A DNA stretch of 64,000 nt, from assembly GCA_001600175.1 (NCBI GenBank), contig BCJC01000009.1, positions 434,001-498,000 of the forward strand. Reading direction: 5' to 3'. This DNA comes from Erythrobasidium yunnanense (lineage: Eukaryota > Basidiomycota > Cystobasidiomycetes > Erythrobasidiales > Erythrobasidiaceae). The position numbers and the translations under genes are program-made. The notes below the pieces were generated by a model. The model was not told where the DNA came from. It did no database searches and saw only the letters and a list, made by a program, of their open reading frames with translations. Positions within the stretch are counted from its first letter, which is position 1. Each line of letters opens with the position of its first letter. Of this stretch, positions 44,624 to 57,548 are shown piece after piece.

Positions 44624-44993
44624 GTTTGATATTTGTTTATGGGTGGATGGAAGTGGTAGGAGCAGAAGAAAGAGACGAAAGAAGCCAAGTTTGAGGAAAC
44701 AAGGCGAGCTCGGAGCAGGCTGATTGCCGGATAGGGGTATCCATAAGTGCTGTCACGATCACGTGCCCGATCGGGGCTGTCAACATCGGCGCGTCATCGA
44801 TGACAGGTGAGTCCAAGCTGAGACAAGACCAGGCAAGGCAAGGCACAAGAGTACGAAATAGTTATACGCGTTCGCATCGACTGCCATCGTTATCATCGTA
44901 TTCCCATTACAACCTCATGAGTGATTTCGGGCATCTAGCTCGATCCAGAGACAGCCAGTCTGGTTTTACGAAAGGCAAAGTCAGCGAGCTTCC
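44624..44993. other. promoter of Con-6 gene and 3' end of SEC23
   Basis: Upstream of the minus-strand Con-6 gene and downstream of the SEC23 stop. Contains the repeated motif AGCCAAGCCAGCC-like run just inside the Con-6 intron and AAGGCAAGGCAC near 44835. No further gene. Confidence 0.4.
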
Positions 44994-47934
<2,941 letters not shown>

Positions 47935-48392
47935 GGCTGGGCCTTTCTTTGGATGGGCGAGAAGCAGAAGCAAGGGAGCGATGAATTGAATGTTCGAAGC
48001 TACAGAGAGTGCTCTTTCCAATCGACAAGATACAAATGCAGACATGGTAGCAATATACAAAGCTCGAGCCTGTTTCCTGCTTCATGCAGTCTGCTTCCAA
48101 TCGATCAAGATGCATCCTCAGGCACAGGCCGACAACACGCGATGGCTCGTCGAAACGTAGCATTGCATATATTGACTGGTCGACACTCTCAACATCTTAT
48201 CGTAAGATGCTTGTAAAAGAGCAGGCTGCCTGCCTCCGACTCGCTCTTACCCATCACCTCCCAACCATCCCTGACGACCTGCTGCTTCCATTGCTTGGCT
48301 GAGCATTCTCAAAGCTGACGGATGGCTTCTTCTTCTTCACTCAATTGACTAATCTCGTTCACTCCTGTATTCACCACACGCTCCTGCTGGCC
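47935..48392. promoter_or_regulatory. divergent promoter region, SEC23 and GPI protein gene
   Basis: 458 bp between divergent starts. CT-rich tracts before 48393. The true start exon of the GPI protein could also lie here, because its predicted signal peptide is weak. Confidence 0.35.
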
Positions 48393-49223
48393 ATGAGCGC
48401 TGTCGGCATCATTCTGCAACCCACACTCCCTCAAGCACCGTCTGCGGGTGCATACACAATCACAAGATCCATCTGATAGTTGATTGATCTGAGACACGCA
48501 GGCCAGACGTTCACTGTCACTTTCGACCAAGGACCAGCATGGACGAGCCAAGATATTAGTACAAAACCACTCTTCTACGCTGTCCAGTTCCGTATCACAG
48601 AAATTACTGGCAAACCTCTATCGTCATCTACTCTCCTACCCGGCATAGCGAATCTAGGTGCGCCCCCATCTCCCGATCTTATTACCTTTCGAAAGCTGAT
48701 GAGTTTGTGCATACAGGCAACAATAATATCCTGCCATGGGACAACGCTGGTGAATTCATACTTCCAACGAACGACACGCTCTGTTCCTCCACTTCTCCAT
48801 CGTCCATAGAGCCAGGCTCATTCAGCTATACATGGGACAGCTCAACCTGGAAAGCTAGCCAATACCGATTAGCTGTGAAGCAAGCTACTTATCGTAGTGA
48901 GAGCATGTTTACGGGATCAGCAGCACCTGCGGAGGGTGCTGGACAGGATGGAAGTGAAGGCCAGATCCTATGCGCAAATGCACCGTTTGCAAGTAAGGTC
49001 TTCGATTTCGAGGGATTGGAGTATTGACTGAGTACTTGGCGACGCAGTGACGACGGTGGAGAATAGCTATCCATTTACACTAACAGCGCAAAATGTAAGC
49101 TTTGTGGCAGGAGCACAAGGCAATGGCTCAAATGCTTCAAGCGGAGTTCGCGTAACGACTTCGTTACTGCCTTTGTGTGCGCTATGCTTTTTCTCTGCTA
49201 CAGTGGCTCTTTATCTGCTGTAG
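48393..49223 (+). CDS. GPI-anchored secreted protein of unknown function
   Basis: Four exons: 48393-48450 or so (donor at GCGG|GTGCAT), then the exon from AGGCCAGACGTTC at 48502, then GGCAACAATAAT at 48720, and the last after 49047. The product has Ser/Thr-rich stretches, beta-type sequence (QTFTVTFDQGPAWTSQD, FYAVQFRITE, SFSYTWDSSTWKASQYR), N-glycosylation sites (NDT, NVS, NAS) and a classical GPI signal: GSNASSG followed by hydrophobic LLPLCALCFFSATVALYLL at the very end. The first residues (MSAVGIILQPTLPQAPSA) are a poor signal peptide, so the true start may be upstream. I do not recognise the family. A cell-wall or surface location is inferred from the anchor. It is convergent with the nitrilase gene (117 bp between stops). 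Confidence 0.62.
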
Positions 49224-49340
49224 ACTTTACCCTATACCTGCAATGCCGCCACCACAGTGTAATCATATACAGCTCTTCGGCTAATACTACTCGCACTCAC
49301 CTCTTACCTCCATCCCGTCTGGCTAATCGATATTATACGC

Positions 49341-50776
49341 TCACGCTTCAGGCTGCTTCACAAGAAGCTTGAAGATATCATCTCTTGCATAATGGCCCAC
49401 TACGTCCAAATCGAATTTACCAGCGATGATGTCGTCCAGATTAAGTTCAGCCGTCAGCACTCTGCATCACGGCCATACCATCAATCAGGCAATCGATATA
49501 GATGGATTTGGGCGTGGTGCATATGTTCGCCCAACTCACCCTTCTTCGCCTCGTAACGGTCCAGCCAGGATATCTCCCAATGGACTAATGATGACTGATC
49601 CGCCAGCTATCATGACCCCTTCTGGGTCCGCATCACCTTCAATAGCATGGTTTTCAGGGAAGTCTTTCTGTTGCGCGAAGTGAACATCACAAAGAATCAT
49701 GTCAGCGATTTTTATTGCACTATAACTTCGTGGAGGAAGGAAGACTCATCTGACATGCGCTGAGAACGAAACATCGCCCTTCTAGAGCTATGGTACGCAT
49801 TACGGATAACCAATTCTCGCGTGCATCGACAGTCGGCACACAGTGGATCTGAGTGCCTTGCTGATAGTAGTGTGCCCGCAGGAGCGGCTGCAGAACCATC
49901 GTAGATGCCATAGTCAGCATTCTTGTGAACCGGCAAGGCAAGATAAGACAGCTAGACTCACCATCATGTTCTCCCAGCATACCGCAGATGATAACGTCAG
50001 CGAGCGCTTCTCTGCCTCTGCAGTCTTCGCTGAGTCGGCCGTCTCGAATTCCATCTTGACGGTCGATATGGACTTAGCATCGCCGCACCTGCGGACCGAT
50101 CACCAAGGATATCGCGAAAGTCAGTTTTGGTATACAAATACTAGATCGGTAGGGACTGACCCCCAAATTAGGCGTTCAGTCGCGGTCGGCATGAGCTGCC
50201 GGAACACAAAGTCAGTATAACTCTTCGCTTTGCAAGAGACAACAGAAAGCGTACCTTCCTGCGCTTGTACACCAGTCCTTTCTCCGGGCTGAAGAACCCA
50301 ACTGAGCAATACAGCGTTCCTCCATCTTTCTCAATAAAGCCCGCAACGATAGCGATCTTGCATTCCTGTGACAGGTTTGCTATATAGTCGATTTCTGAAC
50401 CAGATGCAGAGATAGCAGCGTTATAGTAGCGGACGAATTCTTGGCGGCCTTCAAGTGAGCGTGCCCCAACTGTCGCTCCGAACGTCGAGAATTTGGGATA
50501 TCCTGTTCACCGACATATCGCATAATCAGGCAAAGAGCAGAGAGAGAAGGAGGAGGAGGGAATGAGCGGACCGCCGATAAAAGCTTCAGGAAACACCACG
50601 AGTTGGGAATCATCGCGTTCTTTTGCAAGCTTGACGAGACGCCGCATTTTCTCGAGCGTTGCAGGTGTGTCATAGGAGGAGGTGCAGCATTGTGCGATTG
50701 AGGCGCGTATCTTGCCCATTTTTGTGAAAATGTCGGTATTTGTCAGAGCCCGCTTCTTCCGGTTGTGACGATACAT
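49341..50776 (-). CDS. nitrilase (carbon-nitrogen hydrolase superfamily)
   Basis: Minus-strand gene with six or seven exons. The start is either ATG 50776 or, better matching family length, ATG 50719 ([12 protein letters not shown]). The three catalytic residues are present: Glu in [11 protein letters not shown], Lys in [17 protein letters not shown] and Cys in AVCWENMM. Other family marks are [36 protein letters not shown] and [18 protein letters not shown]. The wording AVCWENMM and IWGCGD puts it in the true nitrilase branch (nitrile or cyanide to acid plus ammonia, or amide). Between WGCGD and the active Cys it carries a polar insert, roughly [14 protein letters not shown], at a place where most relatives are short. 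A decayed copy of its first exon lies at 52117-52311. Confidence 0.85.
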
Positions 50777-51359
50777 GCTCTTCTCACTAGAAGTTATGGC
50801 AAAAGAGTTGCTATGGGAGCATCCACAATGCTGATATGATCACCACTCTGGCCGTTCTCCCGCAAACGGCAAACAGTCGCTTACTCTGGCCTGACAAGAA
50901 TCCATTTCGTCTTCTTCATGACTGCTGCATGATGAGGCCGACCTCTCCACTGGCGCTCTTCTGAAAGCCTGCTCTGTCTCGATCTTCAGCCTCCAGGTCT
51001 GCTGCTCCGCTCAGTCCTTTCTCCACTAGCCTAACAAAGGCGACCTACTCAAAGGCCGATCTGTTCCGCCAGCTTCAGTCCTCCTGCTCCTGTCAAGGAC
51101 GCTGGACGCTTACAGGGCCCATCGCATCAGCAATAACTATTGGCTAATCAAGTACATGGGTGGACCCTACAGAAACATTAGCTTCCACCGAGTCCAGACA
51201 TTGCAAGCCCTCGTACAGTCAAGCTTCAGCTAATCTTGAGCAAATCAATATGACCTCCGGAGGACCAAGTGCGTAATTACTGTCACAGCGACCCAGTACC
51301 ATGTCTGACAAGGAGCTCCAGCCGAGAAGCGATATACAGCTGCTAATGGCACTCTCCGT
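50777..51359. other. intergenic, nitrilase promoter
   Basis: No gene recognised. Divergent from the hypothetical gene at 51360, so it probably holds both promoters. Confidence 0.4.
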
Positions 51360-51902
51360 ATGGGTCGTATGAATCCATGGGAGGCGGACTCGCTCGCAAA
51401 CTTCACGATAGTGCTTGGCGATGGGACTCCGCTTCCCCGCAGACTAAACGCCCCAGGTAGAAACGCCCCTCAGTCTATACAGCTTGCAAACGAACGCAAC
51501 TGGGCCAATAGAAAAGCATGCTCACGTCCTCTCAGCAGGATTGAGCAACCTGAACAGCCATGGAAGATCTGGGAACTGGCATTCCGCAACCTTGATAACG
51601 TACAGATAAATGCTGCCCCTGATGGCTCAGGCCAATGGACGTTAGAGCTCATTCTTGAGAAGGTGCTTGACGAAAGACGCCGACAGCAATGGGAACGCGA
51701 AGACAAAGAATTGGAAGCTTTCAGAGCCCAGCTTGCAAAGCGCAAGCGCTATGCCAAAGACCTGCGAGAGCAAGAAGCAGACACGCGTAAGATATCCATC
51801 AATGCCGATACACAGCTGTCAAAAGCGCCTGTCATGGCTCTGTGTCCGCCTGCGAGAGGATGCGACCCGAGAGGCTCTTCTATAGCCAGCGCGGCTTCAT
51901 AG
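51360..51902 (+). CDS. hypothetical 180-residue protein with basic coiled coil
   Basis: A single open exon from ATG 51360. The family is not recognised. The N-terminal half contains NPWEADSLANFTIVLGDG and a WELAFRNLDNVQ region. The second half is a long charged helix (DERRRQQWEREDKELEAFR then LAKRKRYAKDLREQEAD) likely to form a coiled coil. No signal peptide or membrane segment. It lies between the nitrilase gene and the nitrilase relic. The steady amino-acid make-up and the length argue for a real gene, but no motif confirms it, and an upstream exon is possible. Confidence 0.45.
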   Translation: MGRMNPWEADSLANFTIVLGDGTPLPRRLNAPGRNAPQSIQLANERNWANRKACSRPLSRIEQPEQPWKIWELAFRNLDNVQINAAPDGSGQWTLELILEKVLDERRRQQWEREDKELEAFRAQLAKRKRYAKDLREQEADTRKISINADTQLSKAPVMALCPPARGCDPRGSSIASAAS

Positions 51903-52116
51903 TCCTCCAAGCCAGTCATGCTGTCTCATCGCACTTCTTCAGCCGCCATCAGTCGCAGAATTAGCAACACAGATGAGAATGCTAAGTCGGTACATTCGAG
52001 AAGGGGCAGTGTCGCAAGCTCTGACAAGAGCCTTCTGTAGTGCTTGTACACATACAGAATCAGGCGACTAGCTCTCTTATGTGATAACACCGTCTATGCG
52101 TAATTCGAACGTCAAG

Positions 52117-52311
52117 CTACAAACTATGCCGTCCTTTCGCGACCTTAACTAGACGATGCATCTTTTCGAGCTTTGCGGAGGTAACATAGGTAGAGGCATA
52201 TGTTGCTACAGAAGCGCGAAGCTTGCTGTTGTAGAGTTGTAAAGAACGTCGGCGTTTTCGAGAGCCCGCTGCTTCTGGTAGTGACGATTCTTGCCATTCA
52301 TGATTCTGCAA
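52117..52311 (-). pseudogene. relic of nitrilase exon 1 and leader
   Basis: The stretch is similar, base by base, to 50620-50776 on the same strand. The translated pieces KLRASVATYASTYVTSAKLE and EKMHRLVKVAKG match [21 protein letters not shown] and [12 protein letters not shown] of the intact gene. The leader sequence around TTCTGGTAGTGACGATTC is also shared. The copy stops before the catalytic Glu, and no further nitrilase exons follow, so it cannot encode an enzyme. It probably came from a segmental duplication that included the 5' leader. Confidence 0.72.
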
Positions 52312-52357
52312 ACTTGCAAAGATACCTAAAGCTGAATGACATCTGGCTCAACAAGCG

Positions 52358-53367
52358 ATGCTGAGGATTCTCGCTGTGCTCCCTCGCTTTGCTGCTCGCG
52401 CTAGGCCAACTCTGGTCTATAGGTCTCTGAGCCAAAGCAGCCAATCCTCATTCTGCAACTCTCCGTACGCTCAGAAGCCAGATGCAGAGGATCAAATATC
52501 TACGGAGCTCCAAATGGAGGAGCCTCCATCTATACTTTGGGAGCAGACCGCCCGTGAGGACGCAGAAAGCGACAGCCTGAATGAACCCATTCCTTCGAAC
52601 GTAACTCGTTCGGAATTGTTTACAAGAGTTGAGAGACTCAAGCAGGAATGTATTGAGCTGAGAAAAGACTCACTCAAGATGCAGCATCAGGTGCGTTCCC
52701 CAAATCTTGCATCAAGCATCTTTGCAACAGTTTCGATGGCTAACGACGTACGCTGCAGCTCGAATACGTTACTGAAGGCTATCTGCGATATGCTTTCCGA
52801 TACAATAAGCGCGGACTGTTGGGTGCGCTTCGCGAAGAACGCAAAGCTCAAAGTGTGACTGACGGAGTGTTGTGGTCATCTCCAGAGCACGGTCTATCTA
52901 TGTACGCGAGATACATCATGGACTGGCCCCGAGATCGAGGTTCACAGAGACCGCGTTCTGGGCAAGCGATTCTTGATCACATCTCATCTCAAGCGGAATT
53001 TCTGCAGATGATCGATAACATATCTGCAGAAAGAGACGATGTCAGCGTTGAAGACATCAAGCAGGCAATTTCTTCTCTCTATTCTACTATCACGTCGGAA
53101 CGCTATCTAGGCAATTATAGGGAGCAGCCAATCATCCGCACGGGCTCAAAGGAATCAGGGCACCTGACTCCGGCTACAGCATACGCTCTTGTATCCTTAT
53201 TTACATACTTACAAGAACGAAACGTCTTTCCCATTCGCTGGACTAGGCAGGTTTACGAGAATGACTGGGAAGAGCGCATTGATGCAGACAGGAAACGCAG
53301 AGATAGTGAAAAATGGGCTGATCCAGACGCACGAGATGCAGAGCGAGACTATTACGACAATTATTAA
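52358..53367 (+). CDS. predicted mitochondrial protein of unknown function
   Basis: Exons 52358-52690 and 52759-53367 join in phase 0 to 313 residues. The start MLRILAVLPRFAARARPTLV is Arg-rich and acid-free, a typical mitochondrial presequence. A predicted coiled coil covers RSELFTRVERLKQECIELRK before the intron. The second exon has the motif EGYLRYAFRYNKRGLLGALR followed by MYARYIMDWPRDRG, and ends in a highly charged DARDAERDYYDNY. I do not recognise the family with certainty. It may be a fungal assembly or mitoribosome-associated factor, but that is a guess from the location signal only. Confidence 0.6.
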
Positions 53368-53910
53368 TGAGCAACCGTTTGCCGGCCTTTCGTTGTGGTG
53401 ACCCTGATCATGATGTTGTAGTCAAATGCGCACTGTACACTGCAGTCTTTTTCGATTCCATCCTAGTCTCGCTTACTGTATAGAGCCTTCATTTGTACAT
53501 TCCTCTCTTTACAGCACTCAACTCTACTCGGCTATCCCTAAGCCCGACTTGTGGATAACAACGCAGCTGTTAGCAAGATCACAATAGATCTGCATCACAG
53601 TGAAGAGCTTCTCTTACTGACATTGATAGCAAATGCACAGGCACGAAGGCCAGCGGCCAGATCTCCTTATGCGGCTCGCCAAAGCGACTTCAGCCCTTGC
53701 TGCGCCCAGAAAGCCATCCTGACTCCGCTTGCCCTCCAATCCACTCTTGCGATACGTACTGCGACTCTGCGCTGCTCATCGCTGTAGGTATAGCACCTTC
53801 GACATGCGACCGTACCTCCGGCGTCTGATTAGGGCCTCTTCAATAAGCTGGCACTGCTGTAACGACGATATCCAGTGACATTTCCTTTGGAACACCTACT
53901 CTCGTCCTGA
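53368..53910. other. intergenic
   Basis: 3'UTR and upstream region of the RNase H-like gene A. No gene seen. Confidence 0.4.
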
Positions 53911-54735
53911 ATGGCGTGCATCAACGGCCACGGATCCATCTTTAACCACATTGACAAGTATGGCGAGTTCCACTTTGGCGAGGCAGTCTGCGACGGGTTC
54001 CCCGCGGTGCGGGAAAGAGTTGGCTTCTGTTCAGACTGCAAATTGTCGGCTGCCATGTGCTGCCTTCATAATCGCGGAAGATCCCTAGACACCGCCTGTC
54101 ACGCAACGTCAATCGCTTGTTTTGCTATTTCCTGCAAGCACAACGGGACTCCCTCTGCAGTCGCAGGGTTCGGTATAGCAACCGGATTTGACAAGCATGC
54201 TCAAGAGTGGGCCGTGGCAGTCGACAGACGCTTGGATGAGCGGAGTTGTACGAACAATCGCACCGATCTACTGGCTGCTCTTGAGTGCATTCGGCAATTA
54301 GCACGGAATCACAGACAGCCATTCTTCCCTTGCAACGCTCGTCCACAAGCTTGGGTAGTGGCCAGCGCTCCCGACTATTTAGTCAAGAATTATACTCGCA
54401 ACTTCGCCAAGTGGGAAGCAAAGGGCTGCAAGAAGTGGCGCGGAGGAGAACCTGCCAATCTCGACCTCTGGATTCGCTTGAAGAGCATGATAGTCAAGTA
54501 TGAAGACGAGTGTGGCATCAGAATCGGCTTCTACAAGGTCAAGAAGGAGGACGTGCTGGCTCGCGTCTCCAGACTAGCCAAGACCGCTGTAGAGTCGGCC
54601 GAAAGCCACCTTACACCTCTTACCGCGATCACTTACTACGTTGGGGCTCTCTCTCTCGTGAGCGGCGATGACACGTACCCGGCAAACAAATCCAAGCTTG
54701 CGGATAAGCTCAGCAAAGCAGTACATTGCATATAG
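53911..54735 (+). CDS. RNase H-fold protein, catalytic acids lost, copy A
   Basis: An intronless frame of 274 residues. After an N-terminal part with a CSDC zinc-type pair and HNRGR comes an RNase H1-like fold: FAISCKHNGTPSAVAGFGIA (strands 1 and 2), CTNNRTDLLAALECIRQL (helix A), WVVASAPDYLVKNYTRNF (strand 4 and helix B) and GEPANLDLWIRLKSMI (helix D region). In active RNase H1 these places read DGACxxNG, TNNRAEL, xTDSxYV and a final His/Asp loop. Here the first Asp is Ala, the Glu is Asp, the third Asp is Ala, and the C-terminal GHxG loop is missing. The fold is therefore kept but the two-metal active site is not. This suggests a nucleic-acid-binding or structural role. The C-terminal 60 residues are not recognised. 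Confidence 0.7.
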   Translation: MACINGHGSIFNHIDKYGEFHFGEAVCDGFPAVRERVGFCSDCKLSAAMCCLHNRGRSLDTACHATSIACFAISCKHNGTPSAVAGFGIATGFDKHAQEWAVAVDRRLDERSCTNNRTDLLAALECIRQLARNHRQPFFPCNARPQAWVVASAPDYLVKNYTRNFAKWEAKGCKKWRGGEPANLDLWIRLKSMIVKYEDECGIRIGFYKVKKEDVLARVSRLAKTAVESAESHLTPLTAITYYVGALSLVSGDDTYPANKSKLADKLSKAVHCI

Positions 54736-55715
54736 TCGATCAAAGATCCTCCGCCTCGTCAGAGCCGGTGCAACTTCCAGAGATCTTACCGAATGACAAC
54801 GCAGCAAACACTGTTAGTCTCCTCTCCTGCTCCCTCTCCGCGAATCCGTACATGCGCACAATATTTGTCAGGTCGACATCTGTACGGAAGCTGAGCTGTC
54901 CGGCCGGACTGTGGCTGCTATGGCGCTGCCTTCACCAAGACATACGGCAAGGCCAAAGTGCCCAAACCTTCGTATACACGACTGTCCGCTTTCGAGCCGT
55001 GGCATAGAACAGTCACGAGGCCTTGGAGAAGGGGTGTCGGTGCTGGCATGCATGAATAAGATAAGCTTTGGAAGAAAAGAAAAGCAACGAGATTCATCAA
55101 GCATGGAGATAGTGAGAAGAGTGCGAAGAGACTATGACGCAGTATGGACGTTATCGTCCGTGATAAGTTTGACCTCTTATGTAAAGATTAAATTATGAGC
55201 TAGCTTTTCATAACGATGAGACTGTTGAGCTTTCGTGTACTCATTGGAATCCCTAGTCGTGCTTTCTCTGGTCTTAGGAACCTCTTGGAAATACCAGCAA
55301 CCAATTCTTTACTTATTGGTCAATTCGGCTGCTCGGGTTGATCTTCTGCTTACCGAAGTCGGCCAGGCTTGTTACGGTCTGAGTCTCGCAGCAAGCTGAA
55401 GGTATGCATACAGTTTACAATTGACATTCAAGCTCACGATGGATGGTCGCTCTTACCAGGAACGCGAACGCGAAGGAAACGGTCGGACCTCCGCTAGCAA
55501 GCGCTTCTCTTCCTCTCTTGTATTGGCCTTCCTCCTCTCCTCTTTCCTTCCTCATCGTCTGGCGTTCTTCATCACTGCTACCCCGCCTCTGTGGGTATAT
55601 ACACCGTCAATATGCAAGCATCGCTTCAATCCTCTGACTCGGTCGGACCTCTTGGAGAAGGCCTGGCGTTCATTTCTACGTATTAGCATCAGATCTATCA
55701 TCTACACACATCTAT
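54736..55715. other. intergenic between the RNase H-like genes
   Basis: Nearly 1 kb without a supportable gene. The segment 55600-55715 leads into gene B. Open frames at 54911-55198 and 55421-55774 have no recognisable features. Confidence 0.4.
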
Positions 55716-56411
55716 ATGAGCTGCGTCAGAGGCCACGGAGCCACTCTGAACAACCATGTCGACGACGATCATGAGTTCTGCTTCGTCGGTACCATCCTTC
55801 GCGACTTTCAAGGCGAAGACAAGTTCAGGATGTGCACAGGGTGCAGGGTTCTGCTCGCAGCGCGCGCCATTCACAATCGCGGTCGAAACAAACATCTTGC
55901 CTGCCACGCAACACAAGTTGCCTACTTTGCAACTTCTTGCAGGTACAACGGCAGCCCTTCTGCTATCGCAGGCTTTGGAATAGCTATGGGAGATAATGAA
56001 AATCAGAAGTGGGCCGTTCCGGTGACCTCGCGAGTGGACAAGCAGGATCGCACAAATAATCGAACAGATCTGTTGGCTGCGATGGAGTGCATCCGCAAGA
56101 TGGTCTTCGCCTATACACATCTCTATCGTTCATGCGAAGCACGACCGTCCACATGGATCGTAGCCAGCTCTTCCGACTACGTAGTCAAGAACTATATACA
56201 ACATTTCGACAACTGGCGAGCAAGAGGATGGAGAAAGAGCAACGGAGAACAGCTTGCCAACGCTGACTTGTGGTATAGATTGGATAGCATGGTGGAGAAA
56301 TACCAGGACAAGTACGGAATTAAGATCGGCTTCTACAGAGCGTACGGCGAAGGCAAAGGTGACAGTGCTACCACGCTAGCCCGAGCTGCCGTAGACGCTC
56401 TAGATCGCTAG
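55716..56411 (+). CDS. RNase H-fold protein, catalytic acids lost, copy B
   Basis: An intronless paralogue (231 residues) of the gene at 53911, same strand, 1 kb downstream. Shared wording includes ACHATQVAYFATSCRYNG, PSAIAGFGIA, RTNNRTDLLAAMECIRK, STWIVASSSDYVVKNY and LANADLWYRLDSMVEKY. Copy A has Ala where the RNase H third catalytic Asp is expected and copy B has Ser. Both have Asp in place of the Glu. The zinc-type pair is CTGC. The C terminus is shorter than in copy A. Identity by eye is roughly half, so the duplication is old, yet the same altered positions are kept in both copies. This argues for a selected non-catalytic role rather than decay. Confidence 0.7.
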   Translation: MSCVRGHGATLNNHVDDDHEFCFVGTILRDFQGEDKFRMCTGCRVLLAARAIHNRGRNKHLACHATQVAYFATSCRYNGSPSAIAGFGIAMGDNENQKWAVPVTSRVDKQDRTNNRTDLLAAMECIRKMVFAYTHLYRSCEARPSTWIVASSSDYVVKNYIQHFDNWRARGWRKSNGEQLANADLWYRLDSMVEKYQDKYGIKIGFYRAYGEGKGDSATTLARAAVDALDR

Positions 56412-57548
56412 GCTCGACCTGCTTCTCGTGATCTGGAGAACGCTTCTGGCAGAAAAGAAGGACGGAATCAGACTTTCGGCAAGCTAGCTATACCACTCTC
56501 AATCAGATAGCCAACTCTACATCTTTGCTACTCCACATACTTTACTACAACTCCGCTACGGATCTATCCACTCGCTTGGCCAATAATGCCTTTCCTCGTC
56601 TGCATTCCTTTGTCCAATCTCCACAAAAGGGGACTCTGACGCAAAGGCGGCACTCTATTTGAAGGCCAAGGTCAATCACCTCTCGACCACTTCAACCTTG
56701 GCGATTCATCGTCGGACAATACTTGTGCTAGTCCAATCAAAGCGTCTCCAACTTGACCTCAGGTGAGTGTCCCGTGTTCGCCTCTACAGCATAGCTGAAC
56801 TTGCTGCGACTATAAGAAACGTAGTCTTCACAGTAGCAGATAAATCTCTAACATCGAAGCCAATCAACAGGGACACGTTGACCGGTGGGACAAAGATACC
56901 TTCCAATGCCGACATCCACCACAAGTTCATAACTATAACGCTTAGCAATGAAGAGAAGATTACTCGGACGCTGATCTCTTCCCAGTCTGAGTCCGACGGC
57001 AAGTAGATCCTTGTGAAGGTACACAGCTATCATATCCATGGAGCAGAAAAAAGCAGGCCGTCCATCCTTGGGAGATTTGGCAGCTATCGCTTCACAGTAT
57101 CAAGAATTTCAGGGTCATAGCTTCAGCGGATGGCTCTGGACCAGGGATGCTGGATCTCCTCCTCGACGAGAAATCATGAGCGCCTTAAGGGCATACTTGA
57201 AGGGTCGTAGGGCTTCTGCTACGACAGGTCCTACGTCGACACACTCATCTTCAGCTCACGCTAAGCCAATCAATCCATCTGCATCGACGCGACTCACTCC
57301 GTCTGGGAGCGTAGCATTCACATCTGGCTATGAGAGCAGAGCCCGTATTCGGCCACACATGTGCGTGCGTTCGAGACGCACAATCTTAGCAGAGTCTCGC
57401 AAGTAGGCATTTGTAACGCTGCACATTCCAATGCCATTCTCCGAAGATATCTCGATTCACAGGGATTTCGCTTATTACGTCTGAGGAACATAGCGAGGAA
57501 AGCGCTGCATTGGTCGCAGTATTCGAGTGCGTAAACAACATGCTGCAT
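56412..57548. other. intergenic with a possible short gene at 57038-57405
   Basis: An ATG frame at 57038-57405 (start MEQKKAGRPSLGDLA, Ser/Thr-rich middle) could be a small gene or an exon, but nothing supports it beyond length. Upstream, 56820-57005 has a short open stretch without an ATG. I leave both uncalled. Confidence 0.3.

Noticed and set aside
53911-56411. RNase H part of a retroelement
   Set aside because: No reverse transcriptase, gag or terminal repeats are near. The fold resembles cellular RNase H1 with its own N-terminal segment, and the genes stand alone.
57038-57406. Small plus-strand gene at 57038
   Set aside because: Only length supports it. Composition is Ser/Thr/Arg-rich without motif or splice partners, so it was left as intergenic.
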